Assembly (NCBI GenBank): GCA_020852965.1
Contig: JADYZV010000039.1
Span: 1 to 64,000, forward strand
Reading direction: 5' to 3'
Source: Pirellulaceae bacterium
Lineage (GTDB): Bacteria; Planctomycetota; Planctomycetia; Pirellulales; Pirellulaceae
Length of the DNA: 64,000 nt
The notes below the pieces were generated by a model that worked only from the letters and a program-made list of their open reading frames with translations, searched no databases and was not told the origin of the DNA. Numbering within the stretch: the stretch's first letter is position 1; each line of letters begins with the position of its first letter. Positions 26,859 through 34,586 of this stretch are shown here, piece by piece. A program made the position numbers and the translations under genes.

Positions 26859-27091
26859 TGTGTAGATTTTTCGGTCGGGAGCCTCCGCCGCGCGGCGGCA
26901 GAGCAGGTCGACCAGAGTCGCATCTGCTGGCGGTGGGGGCCACTCGTCGGAAGTGAAGTGCTGCTCGATAGGTATTTACATCGCTGTTGAAAGTGCCACG
27001 GCGGTCCCCGCCGTGATGGATGGTGATTCGACCGTGATCTATCACCGATAACTCATGGAACTACTACGTTAATCGGCGATTTGGAACAATT

Positions 27092-27153
27092 CTCGGTGGA
27101 GACCACCGAGCTACTTTTTAATTCTCGGTGGCGACCACCGAGCTACTTTTTCT
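27092..27153. repeat. Duplicated hairpin with T runs
   Basis: CTCGGTGG-AGA-CCACCGAG followed by CTACTTTTT (27092-27119) is repeated 32 bp later as CTCGGTGG-CGA-CCACCGAG plus CTACTTTTT (27124-27151). In plus orientation each looks like an intrinsic terminator. The second T run is also the end of the neighbouring minus-strand gene (Lys codons and stop), so the duplication has copied the last codons of that gene. Confidence 0.85.
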
Positions 27154-27532
27154 TTTTGACAACGACCACTTTATGATTGGCTTCGTCGTACTGAAGCTGA
27201 AAACCACCAGGCAAATTGCTGGGGAATTGAATATTGTTTGGCTCGATAATGCCAGACTTGAACTCGGCGTAGTCGGCTGGGTAATGGCCGTTGGCCTTGT
27301 TGTAGGCTTCGATTTCCTCCGTGTGTTCGACCTGTTTAAACATTACTTGGATATCAGTGGGGAACTTTTTTATGTCGATTTGCGGGCCCGACGCTTCAAT
27401 ATATATCGGAAGATCGGTTGAATCGCCGCGAACGATGGGCGCTGTCACCTCGCCGACAGGTGCCTGGGGCTTGGTACAGCCGTGGCATGACAGGAGTACG
27501 AATGCTACCAATATCAAATTGCGCAACTGCAT
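27143..27532 (-). CDS. Small lipoprotein, unknown function
   Basis: Not recognised. A 129-residue protein with a lipoprotein signal peptide (LILVAFVLLSCHGC, Cys at ~19). The mature part is mostly polar with EAYNKANGHYPADYAEFKSG, a phrase seen in pseudopilin-related and planctomycete lipoproteins, and ends in a lysine tail (VVVVKKKK). No catalytic residues can be proposed. The stop codon lies within a duplicated hairpin repeat. Confidence 0.7.
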   Translation of the reverse strand: MQLRNLILVAFVLLSCHGCTKPQAPVGEVTAPIVRGDSTDLPIYIEASGPQIDIKKFPTDIQVMFKQVEHTEEIEAYNKANGHYPADYAEFKSGIIEPNNIQFPSNLPGGFQLQYDEANHKVVVVKKKK

Positions 27533-27719
27533 TATTGAACCTCGTTGAACGTTTGAATGGAGAAGTAGAAGTTAAGCAAGAGTAGTCGTAGTAAGCACCC
27601 GCACTAAGTCGCCAGCCTGCTATCGCCCAAACGGCCAATCGCGTGGAGGAACGATGCTATGGGTGCTCTAAGAGAATTATAAACGATATCGCCTGGCAGT
27701 GTGAATTGGCACTCCCTGG

Positions 27720-29171
27720 TCAGGCGATGATATCGTGCACGACGTTGCCGTAAATATCGGTTAGGCGGAAGTCCCTGCCTGCGTAGTTGAAAGTCAACTG
27801 TTTGTGATCGAGTCCCAGCAGGTGCAGGATCGTGGCGTGCCAGTCGTGAATGTGAACCGGTTTTTCGACTGCTTGATAGCCCAGGTCGTCGGTGGCTCCG
27901 TGGCTAGTGCCTCCTTTGATGCCTCCGCCGGCCATCCACAGCGTATACCCCTTGTTGTTATGATCGCGTCCCGTGCCGCTTTGAGCGTAGGGGGTTCGAC
28001 CGAATTCTCCGGCCCACACCACCAGCGTTTCGTCTAGCATTCCGCGTTCTTTGAGATCTGCCAGCAGTGCCGCTACCGGTTGGTCCGTGGCTAGGCAAGC
28101 CTCCGGCAACTCGGTTTGGAGTAGGAAGTGGTGATCCCAACTGTCGGGGGCCGTCAACTCGATAAATCGCACACCGGCCTCGGCGAGCCGACGAGCGAGC
28201 AGGCACTGTTTGCCGAAGAGATCTGTTGCCAGGCCAGCTCCGACGCCGTAGGCATCGAGTGTCGTTTGCGATTCGGTCGAAACGTCGAGCAGTTCGGGGA
28301 CTTCGTCTTGCATGCGGAAAGCGAGTTCGAACGACTCGATCGCTCCCTCAATCTCCGGATGGTACCCGTCGCGCTCTAACTTACTCGCGTTGAGGTCGCG
28401 GATTAGATCGAGCTGTTGACGCTGCATTCTCGGTGTGAGCCTCGAGTTTTCGATATTTTTCAGCGGTGGGCCAGGCTCCTTGTCGATGCCCATCAGAGAG
28501 GCATAGAAACCGGGAATCTGATTTGTGCCGATCTTTGTTGCTTGATAAACGGCCGGCAAAAATGCGCTACCAAAGTTTTGAGAACCACCGTTCTCCGCCG
28601 GCGGGTTGAGCGTGATAAAGCCAGGTAGATTTACGTTTTCACTTCCCAATCCGTACAACGACCAGGCCCCCAACGAGGGCCGCGTAAATTGGAAACTGCC
28701 CGTGTGCATTTGAATAAACGCTTGCGAATGATTCGGCAGATCCGTGTGCATGCTTTTAATGAAGCATATATCATCGGCATGTTTGGCTACGTGTGGACAG
28801 AGCTCCGATAGCCACTGACCCGACTGGCCATGTTGTGAGAATTGAAAGGGAGAGCCCATCAAGCCTGCATTGCCGGCGAGCGCGCTGACTGGTGCTTGGC
28901 CGCCATCGTGCGCCCCGAGCAACGGCTTGTAATCGAACAGATCGACATGCGAGGGTCCACCATTCATACAAAGAAAGATGACGCGTTTCGCCTTGGCGGG
29001 AAAGTGAGTCGCTTTGCGTGCGAGCGGGTCGGCCTTTGGCGCAGCATCGCGCGCGGCCGCCTCCTGAGCGAGGCTGGCGAAGGCCAAGTAGCCGAATCCG
29101 GATGCAAGCGACTTCAAGGCAGTACGGCGTGGCAACGAAGGTGACGGGAAGTGCGTGGGCATATCGTTCAT
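27720..29171 (-). CDS. DUF1501 protein, Tat-type signal
   Basis: Typical planctomycete DUF1501 protein of the sulfatase/phosphatase-like fold, 483 residues. The N-terminal SLPRRTALKSLASGFG has a twin-arginine signal. Conserved phrases are VIFLCMNGGPSHVDLFDYKP, TLVVWAGEFGRTPYAQ, GRDHNNKGYTLWMAGGGIKGG and the DWHATILHLLGLDH end. The second start (M4) is possible. It lies downstream of the PSCyt1/DUF1549/DUF1553 gene in the same direction. Such pairs are widespread in the phylum and are thought to act in the periplasm, but the reaction is unknown. Confidence 0.93.
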   Translation of the reverse strand: MNDMPTHFPSPSLPRRTALKSLASGFGYLAFASLAQEAAARDAAPKADPLARKATHFPAKAKRVIFLCMNGGPSHVDLFDYKPLLGAHDGGQAPVSALAGNAGLMGSPFQFSQHGQSGQWLSELCPHVAKHADDICFIKSMHTDLPNHSQAFIQMHTGSFQFTRPSLGAWSLYGLGSENVNLPGFITLNPPAENGGSQNFGSAFLPAVYQATKIGTNQIPGFYASLMGIDKEPGPPLKNIENSRLTPRMQRQQLDLIRDLNASKLERDGYHPEIEGAIESFELAFRMQDEVPELLDVSTESQTTLDAYGVGAGLATDLFGKQCLLARRLAEAGVRFIELTAPDSWDHHFLLQTELPEACLATDQPVAALLADLKERGMLDETLVVWAGEFGRTPYAQSGTGRDHNNKGYTLWMAGGGIKGGTSHGATDDLGYQAVEKPVHIHDWHATILHLLGLDHKQLTFNYAGRDFRLTDIYGNVVHDIIA

Positions 29172-29295
29172 GTTATTTCTCTCTTAAGTCTGGGCGTTGA
29201 GCCCAGATTATTGATGAGTTTGCGCGAAAACAAAGCAAGCGATGATTGCGTATAGGTTTACGACATAGGAACAAAAACAGCCCGCAACAAAATCC

Positions 29296-29416
29296 TAACC
29301 CGCAGCGTCAGCAAGGACGTTTGACGCGACTGCAAAGTGGATTACGAAAAACCAAGGTAATTCACGCTTTTATCATTTGATTCAGGCTCAAACGTCCTTG
29401 CTGACGCTGCGGGTTA
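29296..29416. repeat. 29-bp perfect inverted repeat with 63-bp spacer
   Basis: The arms 29296-29324 and 29388-29416 are exact reverse complements with core GCGTCAGCAAGGACGTTT. The right end abuts the stop of the DUF1553 gene by 14 bp. A diverged copy of the whole element, arms and spacer, can be seen at 48250-48417. Confidence 0.9.
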
Positions 29417-29429
29417 TGAAAATTTCGTA

Positions 29430-31958
29430 TCAGTCGAGATTACGGAATTCGGCTGTCGAAAGCAACGCTTGGCAGAAACTTGCCAACGCGTTGCTCTCGG
29501 TGACTTGTCCTTCGACGGCAACATGTTTCTGAGCAACGTGTGTCTGAGTTAGGAAGGTGAGCGAGCGTTCCATTTCTTCCGGCCGCGGTAGACGAGCGAA
29601 GCAGAGTTGGAAGGCAATCGCAATACGTTCTTCATTTGAATTCGCCAGTTGATTCAGTTTGGATGCCAGTCCGTCAGCGCGTGCTTGCACGAAAGGGCTA
29701 TTCATCAGATAGAGCGCTTGGACGGGAACATTCGTTTGATCGCGATTGCCGGTCACCAAGCTCGGTTCGGCGAAGTCAAACAGTTCGAGCACATCTGGCA
29801 ATCGGTCGCGGATGACGGGCAGATAAACGGAACGATGCAATGAGCCGTCGAGGTCTTTGGGGAGCCGTTTGTCCAGTCCGATCAACGAGATGGGGCGCTC
29901 GCCGATGACCGCCGCTACCAGCGAGCCCTTGGCAGGTGAAACGTCGAGTTCGTCGGTCACCGCCAGCATCGCATCGCGAATCGCTTCGGCTTCGAGTCGT
30001 TGTTTGGGCATGCGCCACAATAGACGATTCTCGGGGTCTTTTAGGAACGAGGCCTGATCGTAAGTGGATGCTTGTCGCCAAGTGCGGGACAAAACGAGTC
30101 GCCGGACGAGTCGTTTGAGCGACCATCCGTCCTCCACGAATTCGATTGCCAAGGTATCGAGTAGCTCGGGGTGGCTGGGAGTTTCACCGGTGGTGCCAAA
30201 GTTATCGACTGTGGCGACTAGGCCGGCTCCAAATAGGTGATGCCACGCGCGGTTCACAAACACTCGGCTGGTCAGCGGATGGCGAGAATCGGTCAACCAG
30301 TGTGCCAACTCGAGGCGGCCACTCTGGTCTTCGGGAATAACAGGCGAGGTGCTAACAGCCAGCGCCTGCGGGAAAGCGCGAGGCACGATGGCGCCAGGGC
30401 GCCCGATTTCGCCTCGGGCTAGCAACGCAACGTCATGGATTTCAGTCTGGTCCAAGACGCCCATCGTCAAGGGTAGAGCTTGTCCTTGATCATCGAGCGT
30501 TTCCAGCTTGCCTTCGACGGGGCCGCGACGCCAAAGGTTGGAAAGCACCTCAGTGAGCGTAAATTGCTTTTCGGGCTTCTTACCTGCGAAAACAGCTCGG
30601 GTGGCGGCTTCTATCTCCAGATGTTCCGCGTGGAGTTGAGCGGCTGTTTGCTTGAGCTCGGCAAACTTTTCCGCTGACAGCGATTGGTGAAAGATCGTCT
30701 CACCGGCCACATGCGGAATTGGCAGTGGATGGCCACCACGATTGTTGGCAGGCGAGGTAAATGTGCCGAAGAAGGTCTTCGTGCTCGCGAAGATTCCAGC
30801 CATCCCATAGTAATCCTCCATGGTGAACGGATCGAATTTGTGGTGATGGCAGCGGGCGCAGGCAACCGAGCTCGCCAGCAGGCTGCGTGTCAACGAGTCG
30901 ATTTGTTCGTCGACCAGATCCGCCTCGAACTTCTTGTCATCGTTTTCTCCAAGGTTCTTTGTTCCCACAGCCAAAAACCCAGTAGCTATCAGCAATCGAG
31001 CGCGCTCTGCATTGTTTTCCGCTGGCAGCAGATCACCAGCGATCTGTTCCGTTAAGAATTGGTCGTAGGGGATATCCGCATTGACGCTTTGGATCACATA
31101 GTCGCGATAGCGCCAGGCGTAGGGAAAAGAGATATTCGACTCTCCGCCACTCGATTCGCCAAAGCGGGCGATGTCTAACCAGTGCCGTCCCCAGCGTTCG
31201 CCGAATTGCTTCGAATTCAACAGCTCATCGACGACGCACTCAAGTGCTGCATCGACACCGTCCGCTTCACAGGCTGTCAAAAACTCGCTGAGCTTCTCAG
31301 GTGAAGGAGGCAAACCGATAATCGCAAAGGTCGCTCGTCGCAGGAGTACGTTGGGAGAGGCGTCGGAGGAAGGTTTCAGGCCGCTTTGTTCCAGCTTGGC
31401 GAGAATGAACTGATCTAGCTCACCGCGTCCCCAATCGGTTTGGTCGACGTCGGGAGGTGTGGCCGTCTGCGGCGCTTGATAGGCCCAATGTTCACGAGCC
31501 GCATCTCCGCCCGGCCAAGCATCCTCGGTAGCTGGCGAATCGCTCGTTCTCGGATCGGGGGCCCCCATTTCGATCCACTTTCGCAAATCCGCAATAATTT
31601 CTGCCGAGAGCGGTGCTTCTTTGGGGGGCATTTTCAAATCGTCATGTTGATGCATGACCGCTGACAGCAGGAGACTTGCCTCAGGGTGATGTGGCACCAC
31701 CGCTGGGCCACGCTCGCCTCCCTGGCGAATTGCCGTGCGCGAGTCGACTAGTAGTTCGCCTTCCGCCGACCCAGATTCGGCTGAGTGGCAGTCGTAACAA
31801 CGCTCGGCAAGTACGGGACGCACCTTGGCTTCGAAAAATGCGACCCCCGCCGAGCCAGGTGATTCGTCCGTCACCGGCTCCTCAGCGAGTCCCTGTAATT
31901 GCGAAACGGAAAGTGAGAAAGCGATGCACAGCCAAAGAGAGTACCGAAATAACGTCAT
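29430..31958 (-). CDS. PSCyt1-DUF1549-DUF1553 protein
   Basis: A planctomycete cytochrome c-like (PSCyt1) domain with CYDCH near residue 54 is followed by DUF1549 (FGERWGRHWLDIARFGESSG, with CARCHHHKFDPF) and DUF1553 (LAHWLTDSRHPLTSRVFVNR, HLFGAGLVATVDNFGTTGE). The ATG at 31958 gives a signal peptide LFRYSLWLCIAFSLSVS; the longer frame to 32021 is rejected. Length about 842 residues. It forms a unit with the DUF1501 gene, separated by 258 bp containing a long palindrome. Proposed to be periplasmic and redox-linked because of the haem motifs; function is not established. Confidence 0.93.
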   Translation of the reverse strand: MTLFRYSLWLCIAFSLSVSQLQGLAEEPVTDESPGSAGVAFFEAKVRPVLAERCYDCHSAESGSAEGELLVDSRTAIRQGGERGPAVVPHHPEASLLLSAVMHQHDDLKMPPKEAPLSAEIIADLRKWIEMGAPDPRTSDSPATEDAWPGGDAAREHWAYQAPQTATPPDVDQTDWGRGELDQFILAKLEQSGLKPSSDASPNVLLRRATFAIIGLPPSPEKLSEFLTACEADGVDAALECVVDELLNSKQFGERWGRHWLDIARFGESSGGESNISFPYAWRYRDYVIQSVNADIPYDQFLTEQIAGDLLPAENNAERARLLIATGFLAVGTKNLGENDDKKFEADLVDEQIDSLTRSLLASSVACARCHHHKFDPFTMEDYYGMAGIFASTKTFFGTFTSPANNRGGHPLPIPHVAGETIFHQSLSAEKFAELKQTAAQLHAEHLEIEAATRAVFAGKKPEKQFTLTEVLSNLWRRGPVEGKLETLDDQGQALPLTMGVLDQTEIHDVALLARGEIGRPGAIVPRAFPQALAVSTSPVIPEDQSGRLELAHWLTDSRHPLTSRVFVNRAWHHLFGAGLVATVDNFGTTGETPSHPELLDTLAIEFVEDGWSLKRLVRRLVLSRTWRQASTYDQASFLKDPENRLLWRMPKQRLEAEAIRDAMLAVTDELDVSPAKGSLVAAVIGERPISLIGLDKRLPKDLDGSLHRSVYLPVIRDRLPDVLELFDFAEPSLVTGNRDQTNVPVQALYLMNSPFVQARADGLASKLNQLANSNEERIAIAFQLCFARLPRPEEMERSLTFLTQTHVAQKHVAVEGQVTESNALASFCQALLSTAEFRNLD

Positions 31959-32553
31959 GGGGTCGTCCGTATCGCGCACTAGTGTTGGGTGGGAGCCGAA
32001 TTCGCCAATTCGACTAGTCAACGGGAAGTTGTTCGGTCTGCCGCTCTAAGTTCTATTGTAGCCTGCTTGCGGGGGCAATGGGCGCCGTAGTCGTCGTTCA
32101 GTCAAAAAGAATTCGAGTACAATACCTCGTGGATCACGCCAATGCCCCCGTAACAGAAAGTGTCTTTGGAGGATTCGTCGTAACCGTTCACGAGCTAGTT
32201 CGGTTGTTGACCACGAAAAACACGAACGACACGAAAAGCTGGCCCTGTTGTTCATTCGCTGCTTTGTACACTTGCGATTTCATTCTCAAAGTATTTTCGT
32301 TGACAATTCGCTGATATTGCCCTTTGTAAACCTCGAACATAGCTCCCATGCTTCTGCAACTTTTTTAATCTTTGAAAAGTATTGTTAGCATTGCTCATTA
32401 CCTCATTGACGGACCACCAAAAACACCAGCAGAGATTTTTTTCGTGTCTTGCGTGTGCTCGTTATTAATACAACTCGCAAACCTCCAAGTTCGTAGCCGG
32501 TTACGGATCGGCTACACTCATCGTCCAACTGTGACTCACTATCGGAGACTGTC
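31959..32553. other. Intergenic region with ACACGAAA-type elements
   Basis: No gene. Contains TAACCGTTCACG at 32181-32192, a direct series ACCACGAAAAACACGAACG... at 32210-32238, and its reversed relative TTTCGTGTCTTGCGTGTGCT at about 32440-32459. The two ends face each other with ~200 AT-rich bases between them, which could be a miniature element. The last 30 bp hold the start region of the esterase gene with GGAG ahead of the ATG. Confidence 0.55.
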
Positions 32554-34455
32554 ATGCGACCGCATTCCCTCACATATTATTGTTCCACAATTATCGGCGC
32601 CCTAATTATCGGCATTGTGGTGTTGGGGGGGGATTCGGCAGCCGATGAGCTGCGATTCGCGTCGGCTTTCACATCCAGCATGGTACTGCAACGCGACGCG
32701 CCGCTCGTGGTCACTGGACGCGGTCCCGCCAATTGCGAAGTCGAGGTTACGCTGGGAGCTCAGCAAGTCAATTCGCAAGTCGATGCAAATGGCGGATGGC
32801 GAGTCGAATTCGCACCGCTGCCCGCTGGAGGCCCCGTGACGATGACCGCGAGCGATGGATCCGACAACTCGGTGATACTCGAAGACATCCTGATCGGCGA
32901 CGTTTGGGTGTTTTCGGGTCAGTCCAATATGCAGATGGGGTTGCAGGAAGCGGATGGTGGTGCCGAGGCGATCGCCGCTGCCACGTCCGATATGCCCATT
33001 CGAGTACTATCGGTGCCCAAGGCTACCGCTAAAACACCACAGTCGGAGATAGGTGCCGAGTGGAAACACTGCACTCCGCAGTCGCTCCCCAAGTTGTCCG
33101 CCGTCGCTTGGTTTTTTGCTCATCATCTGCGACAGGCTCCCGAACTCCAAGCTGTACCGCTGGGCCTAGTTGACTCCAGCTTTGGCGGTACTGCCATTGA
33201 AGGCTGGACTCCTGAGGGGACTTTGCCGAACATCGACAAATCGCAACTCAGTGGATCTTTGTTTGGCATCCAAGCCGCACATCTGTACAACCGCATGATC
33301 GTACCGTTGACGGTCTACAAGGTCAAAGGAGTGGTCTGGTATCAGGGTGAGTCCAACGCCGGCTCGCCAACCGTCTATGCAAAGCTGTTGCAAAACATGA
33401 TCGCTCAATGGCGGCGCGTATGGCAGCAGCCCGAGTTGCCGTTTTTGATCGTTGAGCTGCCGGCTTTCGAAGGACGGATGAAGGGGCTCGACTTCAGTTG
33501 GTTGCGAGAGGCTCAGGCCGAGGCTTGTCGCCAAACAGTGAATGCATGGCTGGCGGTGACCTTCGACACGACAAATGGTTTTGATCTTCATCCACGTGAA
33601 AAGGATGAGATCGGGCGGCGCCTTGCATTGCTCGCGCGTGGCGAAGTTTACGGCGAAGACATCGTCGCCCAGGGGCCGAAGTTTGAAACGGCAATGGCGG
33701 TCAACGACCAAATCGTTGTCACCTTTGACCAAACGCTTGAGACCTCCGACGCAGCAGTGCGCGGCTTTGCCATCGCGGGCACCGACGGGGAGTACCGATA
33801 CGCAGACGCAACGATCGAAGGACGCCAAGCAACGCTTTCCGCCAGCGGAGTTCCCAGTCCGGTTTCGGTTCGCTACGCCTGGGGTGCTATGCCTGTCGCC
33901 AACTTGATTGGCGTTTGTGGGCTTCCCGCCGCACCATTTCGAACCGACGATCAACCGCCACAGTCACATGCCTTCGAACCGCTGCCGACGTTCTATCGAA
34001 TCGAGATGCAAACCTACGCGCTCGAGACAGGCCGAGGTGGATCGGTCGCAAGCCTCATTGTTGGCGGCAAGCAGTTTCTTTCCAACGAGTCGGATGGTGG
34101 CACGTCGATTCCCAGCATGTTCGGAGCTCGCAATCTAGCCTATTCTCACCTGATTGGTCCGCGACGTTTCTCGCTTGCCGATAGCAGTGCAAGTCTTGAG
34201 CTCGCCTGCGATGACTCGGCCATGACGTGGATAGTGACCAACGGTGGAAATGATCCAATTGAATTGCACATCTCACTCGCAGCGGCAGTTGAGGTGGAAG
34301 TTCGCGGTGATCAAACGTCGGCTGAGCTTTCTCGTGACGGAACCAAATTGACTATTGATGGCATCGCTCGCGTCGACGGTGACCGAAAACTCGTGGCCAA
34401 TATTCCGCCACATGACACTGCTCAACTTCATTGGACTTTTTCCGAGCCGAAGTAG
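32554..34455 (+). CDS. Sialate O-acetylesterase-like SGNH hydrolase
   Basis: Secreted 633-residue protein. Signal peptide IIGALIIGIVVLGGDSAA. An N-terminal beta domain (FTSSMVLQRDAPLVVTGRG) is followed by the catalytic domain with VFSGQSNMQMGL (Ser), SSFGGTAIEGWTP, VVWYQGESNAG and FDLHPREKDEIGRR (Asp/His). A C-terminal beta domain ends the protein. The family removes 9-O-acetyl groups from sialic acids, and in environmental bacteria acetyl groups from plant or algal polysaccharides. GGAG lies six bases ahead of the ATG. It precedes the glycosidase-S15 fusion gene in the same direction by 131 bp, so they may be one unit. Confidence 0.92.
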   Translation: MRPHSLTYYCSTIIGALIIGIVVLGGDSAADELRFASAFTSSMVLQRDAPLVVTGRGPANCEVEVTLGAQQVNSQVDANGGWRVEFAPLPAGGPVTMTASDGSDNSVILEDILIGDVWVFSGQSNMQMGLQEADGGAEAIAAATSDMPIRVLSVPKATAKTPQSEIGAEWKHCTPQSLPKLSAVAWFFAHHLRQAPELQAVPLGLVDSSFGGTAIEGWTPEGTLPNIDKSQLSGSLFGIQAAHLYNRMIVPLTVYKVKGVVWYQGESNAGSPTVYAKLLQNMIAQWRRVWQQPELPFLIVELPAFEGRMKGLDFSWLREAQAEACRQTVNAWLAVTFDTTNGFDLHPREKDEIGRRLALLARGEVYGEDIVAQGPKFETAMAVNDQIVVTFDQTLETSDAAVRGFAIAGTDGEYRYADATIEGRQATLSASGVPSPVSVRYAWGAMPVANLIGVCGLPAAPFRTDDQPPQSHAFEPLPTFYRIEMQTYALETGRGGSVASLIVGGKQFLSNESDGGTSIPSMFGARNLAYSHLIGPRRFSLADSSASLELACDDSAMTWIVTNGGNDPIELHISLAAAVEVEVRGDQTSAELSRDGTKLTIDGIARVDGDRKLVANIPPHDTAQLHWTFSEPK

Positions 34456-34484
34456 AAGGCTTGCTAGTGCTGCTTCATCCCAAT

Positions 34485-34554
34485 CGTAGTGGACGAGGCC
34501 CGCGAGTCCGTTTGATTCGTTAGATCTCAGGGACTCGTAAGCTCGTCCACTACG
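34485..34554. repeat. Inverted repeat (GTAGTGGACGAG / CTCGTCCACTAC)
   Basis: CGTAGTGGACGAG at 34485-34497 pairs with CTCGTCCACTACG at 34542-34554; an inner pair CGAGTCC/GGACTCG is also present. A half-copy GGACTCGTTGCCTCGTCCAC is at 44497-44516, just ahead of the MscS-like gene. Confidence 0.8.
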
Positions 34555-34586
34555 GCGACCCCATCAACACAGAAGAGCGATAATCC

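Noticed and set aside
33166-33954. Minus-strand open frame of 262 codons
   Set aside because: Antisense to the sialate O-acetylesterase gene; composition is that of a shadow frame.
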